From the NCBI GenBank assembly GCA_037074765.1, contig JBAMDO010000208.1:1-64000 (forward strand): a stretch of DNA of 64,000 nt, given 5' to 3'. Every line of letters starts with the position of its first letter. Positions within the stretch are counted from its first letter, which is position 1. Positions 35,931 to 49,900 of this stretch are shown one piece after another. The translations under genes were made by a program, and so were the position numbers. This stretch comes from Mansonella perstans (lineage: Eukaryota > Nematoda > Chromadorea > Rhabditida > Onchocercidae). The notes beneath the pieces are model-generated. The model ran no database searches and had not been told where the DNA came from. It worked only from the letters and a program-made list of their open reading frames with translations.

Positions 35931-38005
35931 ATGTTACTGTTGTTGTTGCTGATTTATCATAGCGTACGAGCGGATTTTACGCCACATTTCCGCTCATTTA
36001 TCCACAATAACTACGGTATTGCAATTACTCAAGCATTGGAACGTAATGATTTGGGCAGTGACGCAAGTTTTGGTGGTAAGGAAAATGAAGAAGATGAGTT
36101 TAAGAATCAAGCTGTTATATTAATTCATGATAGTGGTGAGAAAATTACTCGATATCAGGTAATAAAAAGTTTTTTTTTTCTCTATCTCTTTTCTTTTTTC
36201 TCTATTCATCGTAATGTTTTCAAGCAATAAAATTAATATGTTGAGAGTGTGAAATGTTTTATTCCTAGAAAGATAATATTATTGAAATAGTTTAGCAGTG
36301 AAAAATACATTTTTAAAAAATTATAAAAAAAGAAAGGTAAAAAAGATTACCTGCAGAAAATGGTCAATCGTTTACTTGAAAGAGGTTACAAACGATCCGA
36401 AATTTATGGTACAACATGGGGTGATGGTGGTTTAACAGCTCTTCCATTAATTGATTTAAAGTGTTCTTATGTTAAACAGATCAGGTATGGAATAATTTCG
36501 ATATTATATTTCGTATTTTAATCATTCTTATAGGGTAATAAATAGTTCATAACTGATGGTCAACGGGAAATGGTCAGCGAGATGTGATGAATGGAAAACA
36601 GACAGAGACTGTCGTGTTAAAAGTTTTGATTAAAAGTTTATTTTCAAATTAAAAGGATTTATTATTGTTACAAATAAAAAAAAAAATCAATACTGTAGGA
36701 CAAACAAAAATTAATATGTTAGAAAATATTTTTCTTGAATATTTTTACAAATTAACTTATAAAGAAAAATAATTCGTGACTGATGGTCAATGGACAAATA
36801 GTTCATGACTGATGGTCAGTGGAAAAACAGTTCATGACTTACAGTCAGCGGTAATATTTTTAATACAGTAATATTTTTTTAATAAAATTAATCAGCAATA
36901 TTTTTTAATAATATATTAGTAAGTGAATTAATAGGGAATATAGGGCTCATGATCGAATTTCACTACTGTAATTATTGTAATTACTTAAAATATTACTAAT
37001 CTGAAATTATTTCCTTTCTTTTTTTTTTAGGAGTATGATAATTGCTGTCCGTCAATATACCGGTACACGAGTTGATGTGATTGCATATGGGACTGGTTCA
37101 CCGTTAGCTCGAAAAGCAATCCTTGGCGGAGATTGTGTTGACACTCGTGAAATTCTTGGTTTGTTTCTTTCATAGAATGTCACCAACAAATTAATATCAA
37201 TCATACAGTACTAAAATGAGAAAGAATGAATAATTGTGATGCCATTTCACAACCCGTATTTTCCGTGTATTCCAGAAAATCTTATCACTTTCTCTGTTGT
37301 TTTTTTCTTATCTCAATATACTAAATATTTCAACTTTCCTTTTTTTTACCTTTTTAATATTTTATCTTTTCATTTCCTGTGTAATTTTATTTTTTAAGAC
37401 ATTGAGAGAGCAATAATTCCACACAATATTTTTTGCAGGTCCACCACTTACCGAATTAATTGACACATATTTGAGTGTTGCTGGTGCCAACTACGGTATA
37501 ATATCATGTCTAATACCGATACCGGTAGGTGCATGCAATCGTAGAACTGGTTTGCATTGTGGATCAACATTTTTGCAAGATATTAATGGACAAATTGCAT
37601 ATGAAGGCACTTTCGTCTTCAGTGTTTTCTCAGATTCCGATGAAAAGGTTGAATACATTATCATCTGTAATTTCATAATAGCATGATATTTGCTTTGAAA
37701 TCATCATTATAATTAATATAATTAATAGAAAGAAATTGATGCTACTGGTATCATTCATCAGTATTATAAATTTATTTATAATATGGATGGGATGAAATAG
37801 ATAAACATGATCCGGCCTATTTCGTAAATGTCTTTCATCTGAAACTGGATTATTGTAGGTTGGTTATCGTGGTTGTGGCACGCTATTGAGTCCGATCAGA
37901 GGTGAAACTGGATTCGTAAAAAAAGAATTCCTAAGTCATGATCTTACCATTGATAAGACATATGAGATGCAACGAAATTTCATTCAAAAGCAACGGCCAT
38001 TCTGA
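35931..38005 (+). CDS. Secreted LIPS-family lipase relative, catalytic serine apparently lost
   Basis: Exons: 35931-36158, 36357-36484, 37031-37158, 37439-37647 and 37859-38005, giving 279 residues. Residues 1-15 are a leucine-rich signal peptide. The body matches the nematode triacylglycerol-lipase-like LIPS family (Lipase_2 type): FTPHFRSFIHNNYG, YGTTWGDGG, CSYVKQIR, ARKAILGGDCVDTREILG, VAGANYG, NRRTGLHCGSTFLQDIN and DEKVGYRGCGTLLSPI. At the nucleophile elbow, where active relatives have a G/A-Y-S-M-G type motif, this protein reads VIAYGTGSP, so Gly replaces Ser. The oxyanion-loop HG of active members reads IHDSG. A pseudo-enzyme is therefore inferred. AATAAA starts three bases after the stop codon, so the 3'UTR is very short. 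Confidence 0.85.
36541..36850. repeat. Diverged intronic repeats (ACTGATGGTCAxxGG)
   Basis: AGTTCATGACTGATGGTCAxTGGA recurs about four times within intron 2 of the lipase-like gene, three of them clustered at 36770-36850. Confidence 0.65.
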
Positions 38006-38007
38006 AT

Positions 38008-38013
38008 AATAAA
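38008..38013 (+). terminator. Poly(A) signal AATAAA of the lipase-like gene
   Basis: A canonical hexamer lies three bases after the TGA stop at 38003-38005. Confidence 0.65.
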
Positions 38014-38599
38014 TATTTTTTCCTGAGATTGCTTGCTTATCACATTCACATCACTTCAAGTATTTAGATTGTTTGGACTGCTCGTTTGAAAATTACGATA
38101 AGAGACAAATGCTTATCTGATGACAACTGTAGGACGAAATTCAGAAATTCGAGAATAGCCAGCAGTACAGGCATCACATAATATCTTCCGTTAAGAATCG
38201 ATTAAGAATCGAGGATTTATCCCACTCTTGATTGACTAATTGAGAGGGATTCCATGTTTCTTAATTGGCTGCATGAAATTCTTCGTTTCTTAATTACTGA
38301 GTGAAATTCCTTCGATTCTTGATTACGAAATAAAGATAACTGAAATTGCTACATTATCAAGTGCCTCGCAATAAATGTTGAAAGGTTACACTTTTTTTTT
38401 CTTGCAGCTATGTTCTTCTTAATGTACCTGTAATTAACGCAGTCTTCTTACATCAAGCACAGTTGTTGACAATCATTATTGAAAATCGAAAAAAAGAAAA
38501 TTATCATTTTATTTTGATTTTTTGCAAAATTCGATAATTTCCTATAAATCGAAATGGTAAGCTTTTAACGTTGAAATACCAACATATCGGATCATCAGA

Positions 38600-38735
38600 A
38601 ACTTTCTTGGGATTTCTCGCGGAGTAGCTTTATCTGCTCTGCGACTTATTTTTTTTGTCCGCGTCCACGGGGGTTTATCCGGGAGCGCAGTACTGAGTCT
38701 GAGTTGCGCGGTCATCTCTCACTACAAGACGCAGG
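38600..38735. other. GC-rich island with hairpins, possible structured RNA
   Basis: In an AT-rich spacer, this stretch is clearly GC-rich. CGCGGAGTAG (38618-38627) pairs over 10 bp with CTGCTCTGCG (38634-38643), including two G-U wobbles, around a 6-base loop and followed by a T-run. GCGCA (38685-38689) pairs with TGCGC (38705-38709). It matches no tRNA, 5S, spliceosomal or spliced-leader RNA that I can recall, and shows no coding frame. A decayed mobile element is the main alternative. Confidence 0.4.
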
Positions 38736-39629
38736 GTTTGTTAAGTAAATAGGAATTGTTTACGAAACATCAAATAAATACTATTGTGTACTGCCTTGTT
38801 AAAGTCACAACATTTAATATATTGGAGTTAGAAGAAATTTAAGGCCATAAATCGGATTAAATGAAATCAATCGAACATACTGATTCAATAATCATTTATC
38901 AAAGCATTTTTCTTGCTTTGACTATCTTTAACGCTTGTTTATTCAGGTACTATCATGTAAATCTATAGCTGTGGAAAGAGATGTATAACAGACAGTTCTG
39001 GAAAAATCCTTCAAATCATCTTAATTGTTGCAGTTAATTGTGAGGAGTGAAAATGATTGCAACAATTGATGGAAAAAAAGGGACAAATTATGATTGGAGA
39101 TATACTGCTAATTATTGCTAATTAGAAGTATTATTCTTGAAAAAAAAGAAAACATAATGTAAAAATAATGCGTGGAATTTTTCCATACAGCACTAAATGC
39201 ATTGCATAAGTTATTTAGGAAAAATTAAGTTGCTAAGATAAGCGATATGACAAAATTATACTTTCATTAATTACTTATATTCTCTTCATTTTCATTTTTG
39301 ATCACTTTGATTTTTATTTATTGAATTTTGGTGCAATATTTGGGATGTATTTGAGGAATTTTCTAAGATTAATATGATGTTGTCGCTATTGATTGTATTT
39401 TTTTCTTTAATTTTAAATAATACTTACTATTGTATGTAGCTCAGCTCATTTCGTTTAATAAATTCGTTAGCATTTGATCAATTGATTTTTTTTTTTTTTT
39501 AAACTTACTTCATTCAAATTTAATAGATAAACTGTTCTATGAGAAGAAAAATAAAATTATTTGTGAGCAAAAAAAGTCAAAAGATCAATTTTTGTTTCGT
39601 TAATATATTTTAGTAAAAGATCTCATTCC

Positions 39630-39712
39630 GCTTAATTTTATCCCAATTAATTTAATCTCAATTAATTTCATTCCGATTAACTTCATTCCGATTTCATAGA
39701 TTTCATTCCCCT
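39630..39712. repeat. Simple repeat of (T)CAATTAATTT / CATTCCGATT units
   Basis: CCAATTAATTTAATCTCAATTAATTTCATTCCGATTAA-like units recur at about 17-18-base spacing. Confidence 0.6.
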
Positions 39713-42700
39713 TAAAATACCACTACATTCATTGATTCGGAAACAAGTAGATCAAAGATTAATAGAATTATTTTTTTCTAAAAGATAGTTTTCTGAATTA
39801 CAAGATGAAATTTCTTGCTAAATTCGATTTTTTTTATTTAAAAAATTTCCCCAAAAAATTTTTTTTGTCTTGCAAAAATTTTTTTGGAAAAAAAAAAGAT
39901 TTTGGAAAAAAATTTTTTCTTCAAATTTTGGTATTTTGAAAATACGACAGCTAATTCAAACAGTATCTGCAGAATATACTGGAATTGAAGATTGGCACTG
40001 TTACGTTGTTAGTATTGATCGTCAATTTCACGAGAGTTAACTAACTTATTTCTCAAAGACTATTTTATTATTCAAATTTAATTCTGTTAAATTTACCGGA
40101 CAAAAAAAAAGAATACTTCTAATTTATAATAAGTCGTTTATGATTCATATGTGTAAATTTGTGATCGTAAATCAAAGTGAACAGTTAGTAAAATCAAAAT
40201 TGACGCACTATCTATGTAGATTTTTTGTAGAAAATTATTAGAAAAATTTTCTATCAAATTTAAATATTTTCAAAGTTAGAAATATATATTTGAAAAAGGA
40301 TAAGAAAATTTTTTGAAAAGAAAAAGAAAATAATTGCAGAAATCTTTCATGAATTTTTATTTTTAAATTTTCCAGAAAATATGAAAGCTTATACAAATTT
40401 TTACTCTCTATGGATTAATATATATTTCATAGGGATCAGATGACTCTATTATATTTCGTTAATCTATTAATCGAACAATATCTGTGATAAATTTTTTACT
40501 GTTGTTGTAGGAACTAAATTTTGATTTTATTTTTATGTTTTTTACACACTTTGATATTTATTTGCTAACAACAACACTTTGGTGAATTTGCAATTGTCTT
40601 GCTAGAATTTCTACATGTTATTAATCAAGCGAAAGTTAATCATTAGTCATAAATTATCTCTCTTTCCGTTCCTCGATGATGCCCATCTATGATAGATGAA
40701 TGAACGTATCAATATTGAAAAGATCAAATAATTAATTTGTTGTTACAAATTGCCACTCTTCAAATACCACATGAAATAAATTTAACAACAGTGATAAATG
40801 ACTGCTAATAAAGAGAGAAATAAATTTCATTGATTATTTGAGTCATTTGAATTCATTTTCTCAACGTCACTTTTTTTTTGTTCATAATGCAAATAACAAT
40901 AAATTTCTCGTTTAATAATGTAATTGTATTATTCAAAAAAAAACCGAATGTTTTTTGTAAAAAAATATTTTAATTTGAATTAAACTGAAAAGAATACTTG
41001 TTTTCAATTTCTTATTTTGTAGCAAAATTTACACAACCTTTTTTGTTCATCTCGAAGCAAAATCTCTTCAAAATCCCCTGCTGGATTCATGTTGTAAACA
41101 TTTGAAACTTCTTTGTTTATTACCATTTTCCGAGCTATCCATGTTTACAGTAACAAACAAAGCACCTATTGTGACAATTGTAATGCTTTGTTCACAATTA
41201 TATAGCCCCATATGTAATTAATCCTTTGCTTAAGCTGTTTATGACTGTAAAAGAGACGGAATTCACATCATAGCACCATTTCCAAGTAAATTAACCAAAT
41301 TATCAATCATTCAAATGGGCTTTTAAGACTCCATTATTTGCGTATGCTGATTGCTGTGTCAATTCAATGAACAATATCGAGAATGTTTTTGAGGATATGT
41401 TCAGGAAACATATTATGGAAGAAATTTTTTATGTTATAATCTAAAAGATAAAAGTGATAAGTAAAGCTAAAAGTCGTTATGGTTGAATTGTCAAGCAAAA
41501 TTGATGATAAAAGATGTTAAAAATTTGAACTTTGAACTTTTTTATATTATAATTAGAATTTGAAAAAAGCTTTTCTGTTCAATTTCTAATTACTGCATAA
41601 CAAGATCTGATAATTTTGTTTTGTAATAATAAAAATACGTTAATATGTATTTAATGAAAAGCAATTATCCTGTATTAAATTCAAGAAGAAATTCCAGAAA
41701 TTTGTGGAACTTCAGAGCGATGCAGTTTTCAGTGTTTCTTAAAATAATCATAAATGACATTTACTATGAAAATGCAAGCTAAATTGACTATTAGAAATGT
41801 TTAATATTTCCGGATTAGAAAAACTAGATTTTGGCGATTCTATGCAAGAATTTGAAAACTTCTCAGGATTTCTTTTCTGTTAATAGGATTCAGTAAGCGT
41901 ACAATTTTGACAAATTATTTTTGTTTTATTAATGTTATTCATCAGCAATTAATATTTCCACATAGAAACAATAGCTCTGTTTCCAGCAATCGAATATGAA
42001 TCCTTCGGAAGTGATCATGAAAACTGTTTTGAAACAATTGTATAATCTTCTCATCAAACATTGATATACAACGTAATCAAGTGCGACCTTATCAATTTAA
42101 GCAAAATAATTTCCCGAAAACGGATTGCATAACAATATGTTTGCAAAGGCTATTCTTAGATTAACATTAACATTTAACTGTCTTTTCCTACTATCGTTGT
42201 GTGCTACGGAAATATTATTAATCGAAATGATAAGCAAAATTTAAACTACTAAGAACTATTCTATTTTAATTAAATTTTTGGTAATTGTAAGCAATATTTT
42301 GTTCGAACTATCATTTGAAATATGTTAAGAACTTTTAAATTACACACAGTAATCCGCATGGTAATTCTATGCGTTGATATAAATAAATGTTCGATAATTC
42401 TAAAATTTTTACTGTGAGCATAATGTATGCGCTCTAGTGTTCTATTATCAAATTCATTTTTTTCTTTTATGAAAAATTACCGCTTCTAAAAGAATTTATG
42501 AATTTCAAAAGGGAGCAAAAAAAAGTAGATTGATGAAAGAGTAATTTCAGAGTTTACCATTAATGCTTGTAGTAATGATATCCATGGCGATAAACTATTG
42601 ATGCAGTGTACGTGTATCCTTATTTGAAAAAGTCCCATATCCAGTATTCCAAGCATAGTAGATATTGCAAATTAAGTCATAATCATTATCAACAAATTTA

Positions 42701-43830
42701 CAGTTTTGTCATCATGTATTTTGCAAATACTATAATTTTATTGTGATTTTTTTGTCTTTGCAATATCATAAATACCTTATTATTTGCCAGCTTGCAGTGG
42801 TTTCTATTAAATCAATCATGTCGTTCAATCATCATGCATATGGCAAAAGATAAAACGCAAAAAGGAAAAAAAAAACAGTATGGTGGTCTAGGTACAATTA
42901 TATAAATTTTTTGAAGAATTGTTTCAAACAAGGCTTCTGATTCAAAAAAAAAAAAAAAGAAAAAAAATGTTTTCATCTTCAGTAAACAGAGAAAAGTCAA
43001 TCAGTCAACGCTCTCACCGATTGAGGAACAAGTCGACATTAAATAAAAAAGTGAAGCAAAAAATAAAACAATCCATAGCGTCTCAATATCACATAACAAT
43101 AAACACCAGTCTCATATGGTAACATCGTATTTTCAAAAGTCATTCCCATGGGAAAAAATTTTTTTTTTTCCTAAAGGAATTTTTCTTAGACTATATCGAA
43201 AACACATTGAATTACGGTTATTTCATTAGCATTACGTTAGATACGTATTAACAATTCTGCGTCTTCTTTCATCTAAATATATTTCAAAATAGATCAAACA
43301 ATGTACTTCTGACCCATTTCAAGAACGATAAAATAACTAATACTATTACAGCAGCATATAAGAATCTTGAAAGCAGAGAAGACTATGTGCGACATGTTCT
43401 TTTTCAACTTTTTTCTAAGCATGACAAATGATGAAAAGATCAACTCAAACATTTAAATGGCAAATTCCTTCATCAATGGACACTAAAATGTACAGATTTA
43501 AGCATATCGCACTAGCTCAAACCGACCAGTAATAAATAAAATAAAAAAATTGAAGTATAACGTAGAATACAGGAACACAAAAACGTAAACTCACTGTAGC
43601 GTGAACATGAAGGAAAGAAGCACTTGCTAGTACCCATTTTTGAGAATTTCAATTTCAGGTCTTTAAGTTTAATATGAAATGAAACAGAGCAAATATGTAA
43701 ATTGCGTGGTGTGATGAATTAATTATTGGTAACTAGACTAGTCATTCATAAGCTACGTGCGTTGTCTAAACTTCAAATTCGAACTTTAAAATTATCTGAA
43801 TCTCCTAAGCTCAAAAAAATCAACCAAAAA

Positions 43831-43836
43831 TTTATT
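43831..43836 (-). terminator. Candidate poly(A) signal of ifg-1
   Basis: AATAAA on the minus strand, about 100 bases beyond the ifg-1 stop codon. Confidence 0.5.
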
Positions 43837-43934
43837 CTGGACATTAAATTAAGGCTAGGATTATGAAAGAATGAATTTCACGTAAACGAATCAAGTGGAA
43901 AGAAAGATTGATCTGTTTAAAGAAATAGAGACAA

Positions 43935-46900
43935 TTAGTTGAGCAATAACTGATAGAGATTTTTGCCAAATGACAACTGACATGATTTGAGCTCATCCAC
44001 TAACGAATCCGAATGTAAATCCTTAATTTCATCAAATGCCATTCCTGTTGATGATACTTGCCCATCGCGTTCATGTTCTATTTCCATCTGCAATCGAGAA
44101 AGTGTCCTTGCTGAACTAATCCTTCGTAAACAGACAATTTAATTAAAAGGTGATAGCTCTTTTTGTAAAATGGCTCATTATGTTCTGCCACTATTCAGAA
44201 CATAATGAGCCGCAAAAATCACAATATCTGATAGAAAATAAAAAATGTAACATACAAGTCGCTTGAGCACACTGACAAGAAGGGCGTATGGTTTCCTTGA
44301 ATCAGCGTCAGCATTCTTAAATGCGTCTTTGAAATCTCCCAGCGATGGTCGAGGACCTTCGAAATGTTGCACTTCACACATTATTGACCAACTTATCACC
44401 TCAGCTACACATTCCCATATCCTCATATTATCTTCCCACAATTCCATTTCCACCACTTGTGTGCAATAATCTGCAACCCTGCAAACATACGATTAGACTC
44501 CAGGTTTCGACGTTCTGTACTGAAATACGCTAGAAGATGAAGCTTTAACTGACTCTATTCACAGTTTATTAAGACATTAAAGTCTAAAATCATAAAACCA
44601 TAAAACCCTGATGACTGCAAATAATGAGATATTTTTACTTATCCATTTCCCACTTTAATCGAGGTTACTTGTTTTAATATCAAATACAAAAAGAATTTGC
44701 AAATATAAGCAAGGAAAAACGAACCCTCGAAGAGCATGTCCTTTAATTTCAGGTCGTTGTAAACACCTACATATTACTTGACCAACATATCGCCTATGAG
44801 GATTCCGAATATCTCCTGTGGTTTTTTCGACACCTATCTTCATCAATAGTCGAAATCCTTGTCGAACTCGACGCAAGTTCAATGCCCTCTCATCGACCAT
44901 TATTTCCATAATTGATTGAAATAGCTATAAATTAAACATGATGACATGAGTCAGCGTAAATATTAAACAGAATACTAGATGTATAGTGCATTAAACACTG
45001 AATTACGGAACAATCACTCAAAAGAGTCAAAAAGAAATGATTCATAAATAGACATGCTTTTCATTTTTTTTAAAAAGTTCAATGAAAATGTCTGGTAAAG
45101 CACCGCAACTTCAGAAAACTGTCCGCTGTCCTCAAGGAACATTTTCTAATCAACTAAAATTTTGCAGGAGTCTTGGCTTAAAATAGAATTTTCCGATATC
45201 GCAAAATCAAAATTATGAATAACATATCATTAAGGTCATTAGGATACATTACTTCTCTGACTTTTAATATTAAAGAAAGATAAACATTCACCAGTTCAAT
45301 ACTCGTGGAATCGCTGAAATAGTCATATAATTCTCGGCATAGTAAACCAAATACTTCCTTATCATCCAATTCACTTCCTCTGTTAACTTGGCTTGCGTCT
45401 TTCCTTTCATCATCCACAGTTGATGATGGCGGTGATGATGAACCACCGGCTGGCATACCCGCATATCCACGCCTCTGGGCGTTATTACTTGCGCTATGTG
45501 TTACAGCGCTAGCTGCTGCGATGGCCTAAATGACAGTTTCACTAATAATGAAGCCAACGGATTAGACCTTAATAAGGTGACCAAAGGTGTTTTCTCATCA
45601 TCAGAAATCGATATACTTACTGCACCGCGTTCCTCCTCTCTAGACTTCCTAGATTCTGATGGTTCTCGGCTAGATGGTTGAGAGTTGTCTCTAGAAGCTA
45701 GCGAGCCACGACCCGCACCGCGACCAAGTGCACTACGAGATAATATACTCCTATCCATTTGTTGTCCACCGCCAATCGCACCACCTGCAAATGGAGGTCG
45801 GCGTGCACCAAGTGACTGAGGCTGGTCGACCTGAAACTACATGATATCTACAACTTGACTGCAATTGGAGACAATATTAATGTAAACAGTACAAGTTAGA
45901 AAAGATTGTCATATGCACTTCTGAAGATCAGAACGATCTTAACCGTATATTCACTTGCCACTCAATGATTCGAGCTTCCATATTTAGTTATCGCTAACTT
46001 GTTTACAGAACTGCGCGGCAAAGTCTTATAATATCCATCACTTTCAAATAAGTGAGATCATTTATACAGACTGCTATGAAGACTTTTCTGAAACTGTAAA
46101 ATATGGCAAACAGGAAACAGGAACTAACCTCCATATCTAACACATAACCGAAACTGAAACAGCCATAAGACTACACGATACACACTTAGAAAACAGAAAA
46201 CAATTAACAAATTAGCAACATACACTATTCAGAGTTTGATTTTTCCTACTAGCAGTATTAGCAACAAGGTTAGCAGCTCCAGCAGCTCGTGCCTTCTGAT
46301 CGCGACCTGGTTCACCAACTCTCGGTCCATATTGACGACCATCCTGTGACTGCCTTGCAATCAATACAGGTCTCTGGTTTCGCTTGTCCAGCGAAGTGCG
46401 ACCCTCGTACCGCTTCTTATTAGCATACTGCAAAAGAACCCTTCAAAAAAAATCCACCACGAAACAAAAAAAACAAAGATAAACTTCAGAGAATGTACTT
46501 TTAGGCAATAAACTCTGAAGAACATACTTGCTCACGCTGTAACCTATTTGCCATTTCTTCCCTTCGAGCTTCGTCATGTACTTCTTCTAGAGTTCTTGGT
46601 CCACTCTGTGACGTTCGTGGTACCCACTTATTCTGGAAGCAGAAACAAAATATTTTTCGTATAAAAATGGTTTAAATGAAATTAGTACAATCGGCATATC
46701 CATATCTGCTGAATGAACATGTCGAAAAATTACTAAACATTAATAGTTTCAACAAGCAAATATGAAACATTTGCAAAAAGTATATCCTTGTTCTGAAGTA
46801 CAAAAACAAGTGAAACTAAAAGTGGTAATCCTTTATCAGGATATTGTTAACAAGAAACAAAAGAGTCCAAACAATTTTTGTTTTATCTCTGTGTAAAGAA

Positions 46901-49900
46901 ATATCTTAGAAACAAACATTTCTTAGTTCGATCAGATTGAGAATCAGAAATCGGACACGATTTGATACTTTTGTTGAAACTTCTTTAAGATGCTCGAAAT
47001 AAAGATTCGTATTGAATTCTTCGTGTTTTTGAGCTTCCTGAGGATGATCCTGATGTGCACTTTGTGCATGAGGATCTGATGAACCCGACTGATAGCTTGC
47101 TTGTTGCTGCTGTTGACACTGACGATCAGCCAACTTGCCGACCGATTCGAGCATTTTGACTGCACATTCTATACTTTCTTCATCACCATCCTATAAATAG
47201 ATCAATATCCATTCAATTCAAGTTTAGAGTAATTTCGTAATTTGAATTTTTTTAAATTATACTTAAAATACATTAAAAGTTTCATAATCAAGTAGTAAGT
47301 GCGAAGAACAAGAGGCAATAGTGATCGGATTATGGAAAGATTTAACCATGAAAAAATTTTCAACTCGAATCAGTTTCGAGTATATTTTTAAAAACTAACC
47401 GGTGATTCACTGTGATTTTTGAGCAAATGCACTATGCACCAATTCAAAATCCGTGGTACTATCAATTCATGTCTAAATAGTTGTCCAATAAATCCTATAT
47501 TGCCTAACATTCGCCGTCGTTCACGTGCTTCCATTTCCATCAATTCTATTTTTAATTCGCGTTTCTTTTTCTCCTACAAGAAATAAATCCAATTCCAAAT
47601 AAGAACGTCATAGATTTTTTCTCACCTACAAAACTCATAAAATTCTACTCAACTTCAATTGCTGTTTGCGCGATCAATGCTCCATTATTAAAAGTAATTT
47701 TAAAAAATTTCTAAAAAATCCCAGCACCAGATGAAAACTAATGACACTTCATCATGTAACGTTAGTGAATTTCCCTGTCGGTTGTACTCTGTGCCTTCGA
47801 CAGATAGTAACTCATATAAACTTTTTCCTTTTTTCTTATAAACGATAGTAATATAAATAAAAGATCTAGCTAATACTGTCGATCGTACTAAGCCGTTTTT
47901 TAATTCGATTAATGTTATTAATGTTTACCGTTTCCCGCCCACGTATAGCGCTTCCACCAATTCTATCAATCTTTATTCTATGATATTTTTTCTCTCATTA
48001 TTATCAATCGTTATCAAATTTACTAACAGGCAAATGTAAATTACTTACTTCAGTTTCTTTTTCCATTTCCGTTTTTTTATTGTTGATTTCAGACATCCGT
48101 TTCTCTTCGAAAGTATTCTGGCATCGAGTCAATAACGCACTTCGAAATTTTGATTTATCCTTCGATTCCTTCGATTCTTTCACCACTTGCATTTTACAGA
48201 GGTCACTGAAACACATTCCGTTTTTTCACTAATGTTTAGTTCCAGTAAACTTTCAAAAGTTCATGTTATTTATAGTGAACTTAGAAAAGTATAAAAATCT
48301 GTTTCTTTACTTCCGCCCGTATATCTACAGTTGATTCTACTTCGCATTTATGTTTTTCACTACTTCAATTTGAATGCAGAAAAGTCGAAGATAGATATAC
48401 AGTTGCAAGCACTCTTAATACTTCCTATCTTCTCAGTATTGTCACTGATTCAGAAAAACAATAATATCCTTCAAATGAAAAAATCATCGCACTCACCTAT
48501 ACAGTGCACAGAAATTCGGTTCTTCAACGGCCTTATCGAAAATAATATTGATCACTTCTCCCATTTGTTCCTTGTTTTTATAAACTTCAAAACGCAAAAA
48601 ATCCTGCGCCAGTTCGTCAAATGTTGATGGCGTTAACTTATTTAATAAACTGCGCACATTCTTATACAACTTCTGCAAAATACTTGCCTAAGCAAAACTA
48701 TACGTATTGAGTCAGCATAAGCTGCGCAAACTTTATAAACTATGTGCAATTTCATCAAATGATAGCCGACATTACCTGAATAAAATATATTCCTCGCAAT
48801 TTTTCTAGATTAACAAGAGGATTTTCTTGATTTTTACCTGATTAGCATCGATATTTCTTTCTGGCTTCCATGCATTTTCAGCTTTATGCAACTTTACCGG
48901 TTCACGATTAGGCCGATCAATTGATGGCCGACTTACTGCTGACTAAAATCAATACATACATAAATGTACAACTATCGAAGCACAACGCTATAAATTATAT
49001 ACGAACCATAAAACAAAATTGGAAAACGAAATTAATTACGAACCCTCTTCCGATCGCGCTCACGCTGGTTTGAGTGGGCCCGATCACTGAGTCTTCCATG
49101 GTACTAAAATTTACAAATTAACTCAGTACGCTATCAGGCATTTTTATGGTATACAAGAATCTCTCTAAGATTTTTACCAGGACCTCAGTTTTTCTGCTTT
49201 CTGAAATTTCCAGATTTTCGTTTGTCTTTCTGCTAGAGTGAAAAGTTTCCGGAGATATACACTTGCACCAACAAGAGGAGTACCAGTTCCACTTTAATTT
49301 TTTAAAACTAATAATATTCGATTAAAGAGAAAAACTATCAAAGAACAAACCGCTTTTGGTTTTGATTGGCTTTTATCCACCCAACCCGGTAAAAACCGAG
49401 CACTGGCACCAGCTGCACTATCGAAACGACGCTAAAGAAGTAAACTGGGATGGAATAATGAAATTATATCTAATATCTAGAAAATCCATTCAACTAGCAC
49501 AAAACATCGCCCTGCCATATGTATAACGCTTAGCGAGATGATGCAATGTTGCCTACGAAAAAAATTTTCAAAATATCAAACTCTACGATGTATTCAACTG
49601 ATTATATTTGAATTATGTGATAATGATTTCTAATAAATGAGTGAATGCTGACCTGACGGTCACCGATGGTGCCATTAGCGGGCGCCGAAGCAATGTCAAT
49701 ACCAAGGTCTTTCAAATCGGACATTTTTACCGGCAATACGGATTCCAGTAAGAAATCTTTCACTATATCACGTATCAGAAACAAATAATCGTGACCATAT
49801 ATGCGCTCATCCAATTGAACATTGTTCTGAAAAAGTTTAAGTGCCAATCGCCCCAACCTCAGACCGATTAAATTCTGCTTTATCTCATCGTCTTCAACAA

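Larger units (their letters stand above)
38014..43830. other. Long intergenic region between convergent genes
   Basis: About 5.8 kb, AT-rich, with no supported coding frame. It contains the GC-rich hairpin island at 38600-38735 and simple ATTCCGATTAA-type repeats near 39630-39710. The rest shows only homopolymer runs. Confidence 0.55.

Noticed and set aside
38600..38735. A known tRNA, 5S, U-snRNA or spliced-leader gene
   Set aside because: No cloverleaf, box B, Sm site or spliced-leader sequence could be recognised, so it is left as an unassigned candidate.
42919..43122. 67-codon plus-strand frame rich in Lys
   Set aside because: It arises from an A-run followed by generic AT-rich sequence, with no family resemblance.
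49500..49552. Possible extra ifg-1 exon after GTAG (ATLHHLAKRYTYG)
   Set aside because: It has a fair acceptor, but no donor leaves it in the phase required by the next exon. The flanking exons join in frame without it.
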